Counted from the first letter of the stretch, positions 37,012-47,436 are shown. The stretch: DNA of 64,000 nt from Rhodoferax sp. (GCF_023700745.1 NZ_JAMPYG010000002.1:1-64000); one strand, 5' to 3'. The notes: generated from the letters alone by a model not told the origin. Made by a program: numbers and translations.

Positions 37012-37763
37012 GACGGCACCCTGGGTTTATCCGGCGTTTTGGGCCAGCTTGCCTCAAGGATCAGGCACAGGGCCACGGCGCTGGCAATCGCCACCACGAT
37101 GTTGAGTTTGAGCGGCAGCGCGTAGGCCACCACGGCGGCCAAACCAGCCACGCCAGCCGAAACACGCCGCAAATGGCTCGACGCCAGGGAACACCCGACG
37201 CCGATCAAGGCCAGAATACCGGCAAAGCCCAAACCCCAGTGGGTCGGAATCACATTGGCCAGCGCGATGCCCAGCAAGCTGGCACTTTGCCAACTGACCC
37301 AGTTGAACAGGCTGCCACCACTCAGGTAGGCCAGTTGTTCACGACGCTCGATGTCGTCGCCGGGGGGATGGTAGTAGTGCCTGGTAAACATGACGTAGCT
37401 CAGATCTGCGGTCAGATAGCCATGGAACAGGCGCCAACGCAGTGGCAGGTGCATCAAGTAGGGCCGCATGTGGGCACTGAACACCACAAAACGCAAATTC
37501 ACGCAAAAACCGGTGGCCAGAATCACCCAGACCGGCGCTCCCGCAGCAATCAAGGGCATGGCCGCCAGTTGCGAGCTGCCAGCAAACACCAGCAAACTCA
37601 TGGCCACGGCTTCAAACGTACTCATGCCCGACTTGACCATGGCCACACCCGTCATCAGACCCCAGGCCGCCAAGCCAGGTGACACCGAGGCCATCTCACG
37701 CAGGCCGCGCGCGAACGCCGGGTGTTGCCACCAACTGCGGGCGCGGGCATGCAGCCGGCGCAT
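37008..37763 (-). CDS. azlC: AzlC family branched-chain amino acid exporter subunit
   Basis: AzlC is the large subunit of the exporter, with about seven to eight membrane helices. 'FARGLREMASVSPGLAAWGLMTG', 'LLVFAGSSQLAAMPLIAAGAP', 'NLRFVVFSAHMRPYL' and 'VSWQSASLLGIALANVIP' (each shortened when compared) match the family. The track ORF starts at 37796 inside fmt; the ATG at 37763 shares bases with the fmt stop (TGATG) and gives 251 residues. That junction implies coupling to fmt. Substrates are inferred from the family. Confidence 0.88.
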   Translation of the reverse strand: MRRLHARARSWWQHPAFARGLREMASVSPGLAAWGLMTGVAMVKSGMSTFEAVAMSLLVFAGSSQLAAMPLIAAGAPVWVILATGFCVNLRFVVFSAHMRPYLMHLPLRWRLFHGYLTADLSYVMFTRHYYHPPGDDIERREQLAYLSGGSLFNWVSWQSASLLGIALANVIPTHWGLGFAGILALIGVGCSLASSHLRRVSAGVAGLAAVVAYALPLKLNIVVAIASAVALCLILEASWPKTPDKPRVPS

Positions 37764-38722
37764 CAGCCGAGCACCCGCCCCACCTGCAGGGGGCAACCGC
37801 GCAGAAACTCGGCGCTGGAGAGGCGTTTGCCACCAGGACGCTGCAGTTCAGTGATGGTGAGCGTTGAATCAAGCGCTGTGACCACAATACCGGAGGGCGC
37901 CAATGCCACAATTTGTCCAACAACCTGACCGGCTGCGGGGAGCGCATCGCCCACCTCCGCTGCCCAGATTTTGAGCGCTTCCGCACCGAGCGCGGTGCTG
38001 GCACCCGGAAACGGGTTGAAGGCACGCACCCGTTGGCTGATGGTTTGCGCCGACTGCGACCAGTCAATGGCGGCCTCGGCCTTGTCAATTTTGCTGGCGT
38101 AAGTGATGCCCTGAAGCGGCTGTGGCACAGGCTGCAGCTTGCCATGCTCTGCCTGCCCCAAAACCTGCACCATCAGTTGGCCACCCAGTTCAGCCAGCCG
38201 GTCATGCAAACTGCCCGTGGTATCGGACGGCAAGATTGGCAATGCCTGGCTCAGCAACATGTCACCCGTGTCCAGACCCGCATCCATTTGCATGATGGTG
38301 ACACCCGTGACCGCATCACCCGCTTCAATGGCGCGGTGAATCGGTGCCGCACCGCGCCAGCGCGGCAACAAGGAAGCGTGAATATTGAAACAACCCAGAC
38401 GCGGCAGGTCGAGCACCCACTGCGGCAGGATCAAGCCATAAGCGGCCACCACCATGGCATCGGCTTGTGCCGCCTCAAGTGCCCTGCGGACGGCCTCAGC
38501 ATCATCCGGGTACTTGCCATCCAGACGCAGACTGCGCGGTTGCGCCACCGTGATCCCATGCGCCAGCGCAAATTGTTTGACCGGCGAAGGCTGCAGCTTC
38601 ATGCCGCGCCCGGCAGGTCGGTCAGGCTGGCTCAACACCAGCACAATGTCGTGACCGGCGGCATGCAGATGCGCCAAAGCCACGGCGGCAAATTCGGGCG
38701 TGCCCGCAAACACCAGCTTCAA
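37763..38722 (-). CDS. fmt: Methionyl-tRNA formyltransferase
   Basis: Fmt formylates initiator Met-tRNA using 10-formyl-THF. '[20 protein letters not shown]', '[19 protein letters not shown]', '[20 protein letters not shown]' and '[16 protein letters not shown]' (approximate, in parts) are family landmarks, with a C-terminal OB domain ('[13 protein letters not shown]'). The start is a TTG overlapping the def TGA (TTGA), needed for the canonical '[10 protein letters not shown]'. Length is 319 residues. Rare-start coupling to def fits joint control of formylation and deformylation. Confidence 0.96.
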   Translation of the reverse strand: MKLVFAGTPEFAAVALAHLHAAGHDIVLVLSQPDRPAGRGMKLQPSPVKQFALAHGITVAQPRSLRLDGKYPDDAEAVRRALEAAQADAMVVAAYGLILPQWVLDLPRLGCFNIHASLLPRWRGAAPIHRAIEAGDAVTGVTIMQMDAGLDTGDMLLSQALPILPSDTTGSLHDRLAELGGQLMVQVLGQAEHGKLQPVPQPLQGITYASKIDKAEAAIDWSQSAQTISQRVRAFNPFPGASTALGAEALKIWAAEVGDALPAAGQVVGQIVALAPSGIVVTALDSTLTITELQRPGGKRLSSAEFLRGCPLQVGRVLG

Positions 38723-39228
38723 GAACGGTCCTCACGCTGGGCTTTGATCAACTTGATTTTGATGCGATTGCGTTTGAGGGGCGACAGATACTCGACGAAC
38801 ACCTTGCCCATGAGGTGATCCATTTCATGCTGGATGCACACGGCCAGCAGGCCGTCGGCCTCAATCAGGTGCGTCCTGCCCTCGCCATCAAGCGCTTCCA
38901 CCTTGACGGCATCATGGCGTTTGACGCTATCGTAAATGCCAGGCACTGACAGGCAGCCCTCTTCGTTCACATGCATCTCGGGACTGGCCCAGAGAATTTT
39001 TGGATTGATCAGCACCAGGGGTACATCCCGGCCCTCGGAAATATCCATCACAATCAGGCGTTCATGCACATTGACCTGGGTGGCGGCCAAGCCAATGCCC
39101 TTGGCCTCGTACATGGTTTCGAACATGTCGGCAATCAGGGTTTTGATGCGCGCATCGACCGCAGCCACGGGTTTGGCCACGGTGTGCAATTTGGGGTCGG
39201 GATAACAAAGAATTGGGAGTAAAGCCAT
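38719..39228 (-). CDS. def: Peptide deformylase
   Basis: Def removes the formyl group from nascent chains. All three metal and active-site motifs are present: 'GIGLAATQV', 'EEGCLSVPG' with the Cys ligand, and 'QHEMDHLMG' with HExxH. The ATG at 39228 ([15 protein letters not shown]) gives 169 residues; the track ORF adds an unsupported 34-residue lead. It starts the def-fmt-azlC-azlD chain and is divergent from the LysM gene with about 130 bases between, which should hold both promoters. Confidence 0.96.
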   Translation of the reverse strand: MALLPILCYPDPKLHTVAKPVAAVDARIKTLIADMFETMYEAKGIGLAATQVNVHERLIVMDISEGRDVPLVLINPKILWASPEMHVNEEGCLSVPGIYDSVKRHDAVKVEALDGEGRTHLIEADGLLAVCIQHEMDHLMGKVFVEYLSPLKRNRIKIKLIKAQREDRS

Positions 39229-39357
39229 GGTGTCACTTAAAGATGTCGTTATTTTCGCAATTTTTTTCCGGCTTCGCCAATTAGCCGAATGACAATCGTT
39301 GTTCCAGCAAGGGCTTGGGCGCACAATCAAAAGCGATTGAATAGAATTGAAAACACC

Positions 39358-40572
39358 ATGGCCAAAACACTTTTTGACACCGTTTCCAACAAACTGACCT
39401 GGACCGCACTTGCCTGCAGCTTGCTGGCTGTTCCGGTGTTGTCACAGAACTTCCCAATTACCGAACAGCAACGCACAACGGCCACTCAGGTCGCCCAAAG
39501 TGGCGTCGCCCTGAGTGAATTAAGCCCCAATGCGCCGCAAAGCTATACCGTGAAGTCTGGCGATACGCTCTGGGCGATCTCTGGCCTGTTTCTGAAAAAT
39601 CCCTGGCGTTGGCCCGAACTGTGGGGCATGAATCTGTCCGACATCAAAAATCCGCACCTGATTTATCCGGGGCAGATCCTGTTCCTGGACACCAGCAGCG
39701 GCCGGGCTCGGTTAAGTCTGCGGGCAGGCACTGACGCTGGCGCCGACTTGCCGACCGTCCGTTTATCGCCACGCACGCGCATGGAAAATTTAAACGTCAG
39801 TGCCCTGCCCACCCTGAAAAGTCATCTGATCGAGCCCTTTCTGGCCGAGCCCATGATTGTGGACGAACTGGGCCTGAGCGCTGCAGCGCGCATTGTGGCC
39901 GCGCAAGACAGCCGGGTGCTGCTCACGCGCGGTGACCGGGCCTATGCCCGCGGCAACGCTGGTTTCGAGCTGCAAGATGATCCAGCCAAACAACAGAAGG
40001 CATTTCGGGTGTTTCGCAACGCCACCCCCCTGAAAGACCCCGTCAGCGGTGAAGTGCTAGGCTACGAAGCCCAATACGTTGGCAAGGCACTATTGGCGCG
40101 CAGCGAAACCACTCAGAGCAGTGTTGACGCCGATGGCAAGGCCCAAACGGACATCGTTCCGGCGACCATCGACATCGTCGTTGCCAAGGAAGAAATGCGC
40201 GTCGGTGACCGTTTGTTACCCGAGCCACCACTACAACTGCAAAGCTATGTCCCCCATGCGCCCACAGACCCGGTTGAGGCGCGCATTGTTTCCATTTATG
40301 GCAGCGCCGTGGTGAACGCAGCCCAGAACCAGGTGGTCAGCATCAACCGGGGCAGCCGTGACGGCATCGAGTCAGGCCATGTGCTGGCCATCATGACAGA
40401 CGGTGCACGTCTGCTGGACAAGACCGACACCAAGCCAACACAACTCAAACTTCCCGATGAGCGCAACGGCTTGTTGATGGTGTTTCGTACCTTTGAAAAA
40501 GTGTCTTATGCCCTGGTGCTCGACATCACCCAAGGTGTCAAGGTGGGTGATCGGCTCATCAACCCGCGCTGA
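39358..40572 (+). CDS. LysM domain exported protein
   Basis: A signal-type N-terminus ([18 protein letters not shown]) precedes one LysM peptidoglycan-binding domain ('[24 protein letters not shown]' region, about 63-111). After it comes a long beta-rich region of about 290 residues, ending '[19 protein letters not shown]', of unknown fold. Similar proteins next to dprA are common in Burkholderiales. Length from the ATG at 39358 is 404 residues. TAGAAT lies ten bases before the ATG and may be the -10. It is 20 bases upstream of dprA and likely cotranscribed. Confidence 0.85.
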   Translation: MAKTLFDTVSNKLTWTALACSLLAVPVLSQNFPITEQQRTTATQVAQSGVALSELSPNAPQSYTVKSGDTLWAISGLFLKNPWRWPELWGMNLSDIKNPHLIYPGQILFLDTSSGRARLSLRAGTDAGADLPTVRLSPRTRMENLNVSALPTLKSHLIEPFLAEPMIVDELGLSAAARIVAAQDSRVLLTRGDRAYARGNAGFELQDDPAKQQKAFRVFRNATPLKDPVSGEVLGYEAQYVGKALLARSETTQSSVDADGKAQTDIVPATIDIVVAKEEMRVGDRLLPEPPLQLQSYVPHAPTDPVEARIVSIYGSAVVNAAQNQVVSINRGSRDGIESGHVLAIMTDGARLLDKTDTKPTQLKLPDERNGLLMVFRTFEKVSYALVLDITQGVKVGDRLINPR

Positions 40573-40592
40573 TCTCCACCTCTTGTGTCGCC

Positions 40593-41786
40593 ATGGAGCG
40601 CGATGAACTCAAGGCCTGGTTACGGCTGAGCTTGAGCCCGGGCATCGGCAACGTCACAGCGCGCAAGTTGCTGGGATGCTTTGGTATGCCCCAGGCCATT
40701 TTTGAACAAACCGCCCCGGCCTTGCGCCAAGTCGCAACGCCCGTCCAGACCCAGTCCCTGCGCACCGAACCTGCGGCATTGCCCGAGCTGTTGGAAACGA
40801 CCTGGGCCTGGCTGAACCAGACCGAAGTCAACGGCTGCCGGCGCCAGGTGCTTACCTTGGGCGACACTGGTTACCCGCAAGCGCTGCTCGACCTCGATGA
40901 TCCACCCTTGATGCTGTATCTGCTGGGCGTCGCCAGCTTTGATGAAAAAAGGGCAACATCTGCACCTTGGTCGGTCACCTCGCAGCGCTGTCTGGCCATC
41001 GTCGGCAGTCGCAACCCGACACCACAAGGTGCAGCCAATGCCAGGCAGTTTGCCAAAACCATGGTGCAAGCCGGATTGACAGTGGTGAGCGGCCTGGCTC
41101 TCGGGGTTGATGGTGCTGCCCATGCGGGCGCATTGGAAGGTTTGACCGAGGATGCCACCGATCTGCCAGCAACGATCGCAGTGATCGGCACCGGCCTGGA
41201 CCGGGTATACCCAAAGGCACATCATGGCCTGGCACACCGGATTGCACAACATGGTTTGCTGCTGAGCGAATACCCGCTGGGCACACCGCCCTTGAATGCC
41301 AACTTTCCCAAGCGCAACCGGCTCATTGCCGGACTGGCGCGGGGCACGCTGGTGGTGGAAGCTGCCCTGCAATCAGGCTCACTCATTACCGCCCGACTCA
41401 CGGCCGAACAGGGCAAAGATGTATTTGCCATTCCTGGCTCAATTCATGCTGCGCAATCGCGTGGCTGCCACGCACTGATCAAGCAAGGCGCCAAACTGGT
41501 CGAAACAGCACAAGATGTGTTGGAAGAGCTGCAGGGCTTCAGTGCCCTGTCTGTGACGGCAGAGGCTGCCCTGATGTCTGCAGACACCCCGGACGACAAG
41601 CGTACGACAGACGTTGATGCCCTGTTGCTGCAAGCCCTCGGTTTTGATCCCGTCGGGCTTGATGCGCTGCAAGGACGAACCCAACTGGTAACGGCTGACC
41701 TGCAGGCCCAATTGATGACACTGGAGATCAAGGGTCTGGTGGCACGCTTGCCAGGCGGTTTGTTTCAGCGCTTGTCTGCCGCCTGA
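40593..41786 (+). CDS. dprA: DNA processing protein DprA
   Basis: DprA loads RecA on incoming single-stranded DNA in natural transformation. An N-terminal helical/SAM-like part ('WLRLSLSPGIGNVTARKLLG') precedes the Rossmann-like core, with 'AIVGSRNPTPQGAANARQFA', 'SGLALGVDGAAHAGAL', 'GTGLDRVYPKAH' and 'NRLIAGLARGTLVVEAALQSGSL' (part). A winged-helix-like DprA C-terminal domain ends the 397 residues. No competence pilus genes lie in the window. It is convergent with the DUF1631 gene, with six bases between stops. Confidence 0.95.
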   Translation: MERDELKAWLRLSLSPGIGNVTARKLLGCFGMPQAIFEQTAPALRQVATPVQTQSLRTEPAALPELLETTWAWLNQTEVNGCRRQVLTLGDTGYPQALLDLDDPPLMLYLLGVASFDEKRATSAPWSVTSQRCLAIVGSRNPTPQGAANARQFAKTMVQAGLTVVSGLALGVDGAAHAGALEGLTEDATDLPATIAVIGTGLDRVYPKAHHGLAHRIAQHGLLLSEYPLGTPPLNANFPKRNRLIAGLARGTLVVEAALQSGSLITARLTAEQGKDVFAIPGSIHAAQSRGCHALIKQGAKLVETAQDVLEELQGFSALSVTAEAALMSADTPDDKRTTDVDALLLQALGFDPVGLDALQGRTQLVTADLQAQLMTLEIKGLVARLPGGLFQRLSAA

Positions 41787-41792
41787 AAAAAT

Positions 41793-44090
41793 TTAGCCCA
41801 ACAAGAGCTCGGGATGGGCTTCCAGTTTGGCCATCGCTGAACGGGTGGCGCGCACCGTCAGGGAAACCTCCTCCTGCGGTGCCAGCAAACCCGCTTCGAG
41901 GTAAGCCGCCAACCGCACCGACTGAATCAGGTAGCTGCGCCCGACCACCGACGCAAACAGATGCAAATGCCCGATCGGACTGCGCCACATGTATTGCACC
42001 TGAACCGACTGCTCAAGATAGTCGAGGGTGAACCAGGCACCCAGACTCAGGTTTTGTGCCCAGACCATCATGACCGGACTGGGCTCGACGCCGCCACTGG
42101 TGACCACGTCCAGCTCTGAGGCATCAATGCCCAGCAAGTCTTCGATGCTCTGGGTGTCGAGCGGCAGTTCTTCAGCACCATCATCGGTGAAATAGTCCTC
42201 CAGGTTGACCAGCCTTTCGGCCAGTGCCTGAATTTGATCCATCTCGATGGCTTGCGTCTTGGACATGAACGCATCGGCCAGGATGTCGCTGATCACCTTC
42301 AAATGTCCATCCTGAACCTCGGGACTCAGACCAAGCACACCCATACCCGTGCGCAAGGACTTCAACAACTCGGGGAGCGTTGCAATCACCTGGGCACGAT
42401 CTGCCCGATTGGGCTTCGCACTCGCGGCCCAGATCAAATCAACAGCAGCTTTTTTAAACAGCAGCGTTTGCGCATGTTGCCCCCCCTGGCGCATGCTGGC
42501 CACGGCAATGACCTCGGCCCAGACCTTGTATAAAAAGTCCCTTATTTCGTCGCGCACAGGCATGTTCTTGATCTGATTGCGCAGTTCAATGGTGCACTGG
42601 ATCGCGAGAGTTTCCTTTTGCTCCACCTGTTGCGCCACGCCCACAACCTTCTGGGTTGAACCTTTTTGCGTCAGGTAACGCTTGAGGAATTCCTTGAACT
42701 CTTCGTAAACGCGCTGGTAAACACGCCCGCCGGTCTCCGGATACTGCTCGATCACCTGGACCACCCGCTTGATTTCGGTCTCCAGCGCTTCACTGCTGAT
42801 ATCGCTGGCATCAAAACCCAGCGCGCAAGACCCCATGTGATCAATCAACTGGCGGGCTGGATGATCCAGCCGGTTGAAAAAATCCGGTTCTGCCAAAGCC
42901 ACGCCCAGCACCGGCATTTGCAGTCGGGCAAACCAGACCCGAATCCCGGGCGGAATCCGGTCTTCCTGCAAAATCGACTGGAACATAAGGGCAATCAGTT
43001 CAATGATGGCCTTTTCGTTGTCGTTTTGCGCAACATTTTTGAGTTCTGCCGATTGCTGTTGCAGCTCACCAGCCAGTCGCTCCACCAACACCGCACCAAA
43101 TACCGCAGAACCAGCCCCGGCCAGAGTGCCACCCAGCACGGGGCGTTGTGCCAGTGCGGTCATCAGACTTTGCGAAGGAACTTGTCGAAAAGCTGCTGCG
43201 AAATTGTGGACAGGAGCCACGCCGGTCATCATGCGGCCTACCCGGTCCAGCACCCCCACTTCACGCGCATCGGACCAGGGCGGCACGACACCAGTTCCCG
43301 CCTGCACAGGCCAGCCTGCATCGTCTTGTGTGGCCGCGCCACCAGTGACACCCTGGGCAGGCCAACCAGGAGCCACACCCGGGGCCTCATGACCTGGGAT
43401 GTAGTTTTGCTGTGGATAGCCGGCTGAAGGGACCGGTGCCGGCCTGGGCTTGGCACGTGGCTCGAACTCGATCACCGGCAACACACCTTGCGCCACCAGC
43501 TCGGCATTGCAGTTGGCATAAATCTGTCGCCATTGCGTGTTGATATGGTGCTGCACCACCTCGTTAATCAAGGTCCACGACTCCAGCGACAGGCCACAAG
43601 CCCCCCATTGCTCCACCAGTGCTTGCAGCAAGACCTCAGGGTGAACAATGTCCTGGGAAGACAATTCCTGCACCTGTTCCAAGTGCTTGAGCCGCTTGCG
43701 CAAATCGTTGACTTCACTGGCGGCCACTTCCATCAGGGACAAGGCCATGCGTGAGGCCAGCATCCGATTTTCAACTGTTTCGGTACTGACCAACTCCAGA
43801 TGGTTGCTCTGCGATGATGTGACTGGACGCTGTACAGCCGGTTTCAGGGCAGCTTGCCAGGACGTGAGTGCCCCCTCCAGCCAACGCTCTTTTTGCTGCT
43901 CGAACAGAGTCCAGGTGTCGCGTCGCAGCTGCTGCTCGCGCATCGGCGTGACTTCGTCCAGCAAAGTGATCAAATGTTCCCGGATCGACGCCTGCAAAGC
44001 AGGCTGGACCTGAACTGCCTCATCAACCAGACGCTGACGGATGTGCGCCGCCAGGAATGCGTTTTGAGGGACCGACAACGCAGGGGCCAT
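41793..44090 (-). CDS. DUF1631 family protein
   Basis: This is a large 765-residue cytosolic protein that I recognise as the DUF1631 (thymidine phosphorylase-annotated) family of beta- and gammaproteobacteria. No enzymatic motif is apparent. The N-terminal 200 residues are helical ('LVDEAVQVQPALQASIREHL'), a Pro/Gly/Gln-rich linker lies near 220-290, and a helical core includes 'LMFQSILQEDRIPPGIRVWFARLQMPVLGVAL' (parts). The C-terminal part 'LSLGAWFTLDYLEQSVQVQYMWRSPIGHLHLF' (parts) looks PilZ-like: in gammaproteobacteria members, a C-terminal PilZ-type domain has been discussed, but I cannot confirm it here. It follows secF by 11 bases. Confidence 0.8.
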   Translation of the reverse strand: MAPALSVPQNAFLAAHIRQRLVDEAVQVQPALQASIREHLITLLDEVTPMREQQLRRDTWTLFEQQKERWLEGALTSWQAALKPAVQRPVTSSQSNHLELVSTETVENRMLASRMALSLMEVAASEVNDLRKRLKHLEQVQELSSQDIVHPEVLLQALVEQWGACGLSLESWTLINEVVQHHINTQWRQIYANCNAELVAQGVLPVIEFEPRAKPRPAPVPSAGYPQQNYIPGHEAPGVAPGWPAQGVTGGAATQDDAGWPVQAGTGVVPPWSDAREVGVLDRVGRMMTGVAPVHNFAAAFRQVPSQSLMTALAQRPVLGGTLAGAGSAVFGAVLVERLAGELQQQSAELKNVAQNDNEKAIIELIALMFQSILQEDRIPPGIRVWFARLQMPVLGVALAEPDFFNRLDHPARQLIDHMGSCALGFDASDISSEALETEIKRVVQVIEQYPETGGRVYQRVYEEFKEFLKRYLTQKGSTQKVVGVAQQVEQKETLAIQCTIELRNQIKNMPVRDEIRDFLYKVWAEVIAVASMRQGGQHAQTLLFKKAAVDLIWAASAKPNRADRAQVIATLPELLKSLRTGMGVLGLSPEVQDGHLKVISDILADAFMSKTQAIEMDQIQALAERLVNLEDYFTDDGAEELPLDTQSIEDLLGIDASELDVVTSGGVEPSPVMMVWAQNLSLGAWFTLDYLEQSVQVQYMWRSPIGHLHLFASVVGRSYLIQSVRLAAYLEAGLLAPQEEVSLTVRATRSAMAKLEAHPELLLG

Positions 44091-44101
44091 GGCGGAAAAC
44101 T

Positions 44102-45058
44102 CTAAACTGTGGCGCCCGCATTGGGGTCGTTCGGATCGAGGTCTTTCTTCGCCACCCCCCCCTTGACAAGATCTTCACGCTGGATACCCAGCCACATGGC
44201 AATGGCCGCGGCGACAAACACGGAGGAGTAGATACCAAACAAAATACCAATGGTCAGCGCCAACGCAAAATAATGCAGTGTGGCCCCACCAAACAACAGC
44301 ATCGCCAACACCATCATCTGCGTCGAACCATGGGTGATGATGGTGCGGCTGATGGTGGAGGTGATGGCGTTGTTGATGATTTCCACCGTGTTCATCTTGC
44401 GGTAGCGGCGGAAGTTCTCACGAATCCGGTCAAAAATCACCACCGACTCATTCACCGAGTAGCCCAGTACGGCCAGCACGGCGGCCAGCACCGGCAACGA
44501 AAACTCCCACTGAAAGTACGCGAAGAAGCCCAGAATAATGATGACGTCGTGCATATTGGCGATGATGGCCGCCACGGCAAACTTCCACTCAAAACGCACC
44601 GCCAGGTAAATCATGATGCCGACCACCACAAAAGCCAGTGCCTTGAGGCCATCGGCAGCCAACTCATCGCCCACTTGGGGCCCCACAAATTCGGTACGCC
44701 GCATGGTGGCTGTTGCATCCAGCTCTTTCAAGGCCGCCATCACCTGAGAGCTTTGCTGGGCCGAGCTCACGCCTTTTTGGGCAGGCAGCCGAATCAGCAC
44801 GTCACGCGCGGTCCCAAAATTTTGCACCTGGACATCATTGAAACCAAGCTTGGCCACACCGGCACGCACCACGCCCAAATCAGCTGGCTGGGAATAGGTC
44901 ACTTCCAGCAAGGTGCCGCCGGTGAATTCCACCGACAGGTGCAAGCCACGCGAAAACAGGAAAAAAACCGCCGCCAAAAACGTCAGGCCGGAGATCAGGT
45001 TGAACACCAGCGCATGCCGCATGAAGGGGATATCACGCTTGATCCGAAAAAATTCCAT
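44102..45058 (-). CDS. secF: Protein translocase subunit SecF
   Basis: SecF works with SecD to use the proton-motive force in late steps of Sec export. It has six membrane helices, with one periplasmic domain after the first ('FTGGTLLEVTYSQPADL'). The transport core includes 'GYSVNESVVIFDRIREN' and 'INNAITSTISRTIITHGST'. Length from the ATG at 45058 (MEFFRIKRDIPFMRHA) is 318 residues. The listed ORF starts inside secD. It is 10 bases after secD. Confidence 0.96.
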   Translation of the reverse strand: MEFFRIKRDIPFMRHALVFNLISGLTFLAAVFFLFSRGLHLSVEFTGGTLLEVTYSQPADLGVVRAGVAKLGFNDVQVQNFGTARDVLIRLPAQKGVSSAQQSSQVMAALKELDATATMRRTEFVGPQVGDELAADGLKALAFVVVGIMIYLAVRFEWKFAVAAIIANMHDVIIILGFFAYFQWEFSLPVLAAVLAVLGYSVNESVVIFDRIRENFRRYRKMNTVEIINNAITSTISRTIITHGSTQMMVLAMLLFGGATLHYFALALTIGILFGIYSSVFVAAAIAMWLGIQREDLVKGGVAKKDLDPNDPNAGATV

Positions 45059-45068
45059 GGTTTTCTTT

Positions 45069-46952
45069 CTATTCGCCAGTCTTGAGGGTGGTACCAGAGT
45101 CGGGGCGCCAGATGGTGCCAATCGACACGGTCTTCAACCGGTTCTTGCGCCCGTACCAGAAGTTGACCAGGCCACGCGAGAAAAATACGCCGGAGAACAT
45201 GCTGGTCATGATGCCCAGGCAATGCACCACGGCAAAGCCGCGTACCGGACCAGAGCCAAAAGCCAGCAAAGCCAGGCCGGCGATCAGGGTGGTGATGTTG
45301 GAGTCGAAAATGGTCGCCCAGGCACGGTCGTAACCCGTGTGGATGGCCGCTTGTGCAGAAGCACCTGCGCGCAATTCTTCGCGAATACGCTCGTTGATCA
45401 GCACATTGGCATCAATCGCCATACCCAGTACCAGCGCCATGGCGGCCATACCCGGCAGCGTCAGGGTGGCCTGCAACATGGACAGGACCGCTACCAGCAG
45501 CAGCAGATTGAAGGCCAGTGCGATACTGGAAAAAACCCCGAACAGCATGTAGTAAACGCACATGAAAAGGGACACCGCCACAAAACCCCAGGCCACACTG
45601 TAAAACCCTTTGGCGATATTCTCTGCCCCCAGGCTTGGCCCAATGGTGGTTTCTTCGATGATTTCCATCGGTGCCGCCAACGAACCGGCGCGCAACAACA
45701 AGGCGGTGTCATGGGCTTCCATGGTCGTCATGCGACCTGAAATTTGCACCCGGCCGCCGCCAATTTCAGTGCGAATCACCGGCGCCGTAACCACTTCGCC
45801 CTTGCCTTTTTCAAACAGCAAAATGGCCATGCGCTTGCCCACGTTTTCACGCGTCACATCGCGAAAGATACGCGTGCCTTTGGCATCCAGGTTCAGATTG
45901 ACGGTGGGCTCCTGCGTCTGGCTGTCAAAGCCGGGTTGCGCATCGGTCAGGTTCTCGCCGGTCAGGATCACCTGCTTCTTGACAATGACCGCCTGGCCAT
46001 TGCGCTCCAGATAGCGCTCGGAACCGAACGGCACCATCGCATTGCCCAATTCGGCAGCGCGGGCCTCGGTACTTTCATCGACCATGCGCACTTCCAGCGT
46101 CGCCGTGCGGCCCAGGATGTCCTTGGCCTTGGCGGTGTCCTGCACACCTGGCAACTGCACCACGATGCGGTCCAGCCCCTGCTGCTGGATCACCGGTTCG
46201 GCCACGCCAAGCTCGTTGATCCGGTTATGCAAGGTGGTGATGTTTTGCTTGAGCGCCTGGTCCTGGATGCGCCGTGCCGCCTCCGGCTTGATGGCAGCCG
46301 TCAGCTTGAACTCGGCGCCCTCGGCCGCATCGACGGTTTGCAAGTCGGCAAACTGGTCCTGAAAAACAGCCTTGGCGGCCTCGAGCGTGGCGGCATCACG
46401 AAAGCGCACCTCGATGGTTTCCCCATTGCGGCTGATGCCACTGTGGCGAATATTTTTTTCACGCAGACTGGTGCGCACATCGCCCGAGAGTGATTCAGCG
46501 CGCTTGGTCAACGCTGCCGCCATGTCCACCTGCAGCATGAAATGCACGCCACCGCGCAGGTCCAGACCCAGATACATGGGAGACGCATGCAGGCTGGTCA
46601 ACCAGGCCGGCGAGCTGGACAACAGGTTCAAGGCCACCACGTAGCCAGGATTGGTTGCATCGGGTACCAGGGCTTTCTGGATGGCGTCCTTGGCTTTGAG
46701 CTGGGTATCGGTATCAACCAGCCTGACCTTGACGGAAGCACCTTCGAGCGTCACGATATCGGGCGAAATACCCGCCACCTTGAGCGCCGCTTCCACCTGC
46801 GACAAGGTGCCCATGTCGACCTTGACCAGCGGCTTGGCAGAAGACACCTGCACCGCGGGCGACTCACCAAAAAAGTTGGGCAAGGCATACAAGCCTCCCA
46901 CCACCAGCGCAATCACAATGATCACGTACTTCCAGACCGGATAACGATTCAT
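45069..46952 (-). CDS. secD: Protein translocase subunit SecD
   Basis: SecD is the larger partner of SecF. The first helix (KYVIIVIALVVGGLYALPNFF) is followed by a large periplasmic domain, with 'MYLGLDLRGGVHFMLQVDM' and 'RIVVQLPGVQDTAKAKDIL'. The five-helix core has 'GMAIDANVLINERIREELRAG', the conserved TM4 segment. Length from the ATG at 46952 is 627 residues, normal. It lies between yajC and secF in the classical operon order. Confidence 0.97.
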   Translation of the reverse strand: MNRYPVWKYVIIVIALVVGGLYALPNFFGESPAVQVSSAKPLVKVDMGTLSQVEAALKVAGISPDIVTLEGASVKVRLVDTDTQLKAKDAIQKALVPDATNPGYVVALNLLSSSPAWLTSLHASPMYLGLDLRGGVHFMLQVDMAAALTKRAESLSGDVRTSLREKNIRHSGISRNGETIEVRFRDAATLEAAKAVFQDQFADLQTVDAAEGAEFKLTAAIKPEAARRIQDQALKQNITTLHNRINELGVAEPVIQQQGLDRIVVQLPGVQDTAKAKDILGRTATLEVRMVDESTEARAAELGNAMVPFGSERYLERNGQAVIVKKQVILTGENLTDAQPGFDSQTQEPTVNLNLDAKGTRIFRDVTRENVGKRMAILLFEKGKGEVVTAPVIRTEIGGGRVQISGRMTTMEAHDTALLLRAGSLAAPMEIIEETTIGPSLGAENIAKGFYSVAWGFVAVSLFMCVYYMLFGVFSSIALAFNLLLLVAVLSMLQATLTLPGMAAMALVLGMAIDANVLINERIREELRAGASAQAAIHTGYDRAWATIFDSNITTLIAGLALLAFGSGPVRGFAVVHCLGIMTSMFSGVFFSRGLVNFWYGRKNRLKTVSIGTIWRPDSGTTLKTGE

Positions 46953-47015
46953 GATCGCCTTTATGACATCAAACTGCAAAATGCCGGCACAGGCCAGCGC
47001 GCAAGGAGAGTGGGC

Positions 47016-47348
47016 TTACTTGATGCTGCCCTTGGGCAAGACCTGCACCACGGCGCTGCGTTGCAAATGGACTTCAACGCCCGCAGCGACTTCTATATCA
47101 ATGAAGCTGTCACCAAGCTTGGTCACCTTGCCCAGGATGCCGCCTGCCGTGGCGACTTCATCGCCTTTGGCCAGGGCTTCAATCATCGCCTTGTGCTCCT
47201 TGGCCTTTTTCATTTGTGGGCGAATCATCACGAAATACAAGACCACAAACATCAGCACCAAAGGCAACATGCCCATGAGCGAAGACTGCATATCACCACC
47301 AGCGGCAGCAGCGGGAGCGGTTTGGGCAATGGCAGAGGAAATAAACAC
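47016..47348 (-). CDS. yajC: Preprotein translocase subunit YajC
   Basis: YajC is a small single-helix partner of SecDF. 'GMLPLVLMFVVLYFVMIRPQMKKAKEH' is the membrane segment plus signature (parts: FVMIRPQMKK), followed by 'GDEVATAGGILGKV'. The listed ORF has an unlikely 46-residue lead. A GTG at 47348 preceded by GGAG six bases upstream gives 110 residues and the 'VFISSAIAQTAPAAA' N-terminus I expect in Burkholderiales. It heads yajC-secD-secF-DUF1631. The usual upstream tgt/queA genes are absent; mltA is there instead. Confidence 0.92.
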   Translation of the reverse strand: MFISSAIAQTAPAAAAGGDMQSSLMGMLPLVLMFVVLYFVMIRPQMKKAKEHKAMIEALAKGDEVATAGGILGKVTKLGDSFIDIEVAAGVEVHLQRSAVVQVLPKGSIK

Positions 47349-47430
47349 AGCAAACTCCAAATAAATAAACCAACAACAAAAAAATACATGCCAAATGGCG
47401 AGCGCAAACGCGCTTTTCAGGCAGCCAGAC

Positions 47431-47436
47431 ATTGTA
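47431..47436 (-). promoter_or_regulatory. Candidate -10 of the yajC-secDF promoter
   Basis: On the minus strand TACAAT lies about 83 bases before the yajC GTG, with TTGGAT 20 bases upstream, a long spacer. The following leader is A/T-rich. Between this and the end of mltA there is no recognisable gene. Confidence 0.35.

Noticed and set aside
44057-45085. 342-codon plus-strand frame opposite secF
   Set aside because: secF is certain, and the antisense product is His/Gln-rich without motifs.
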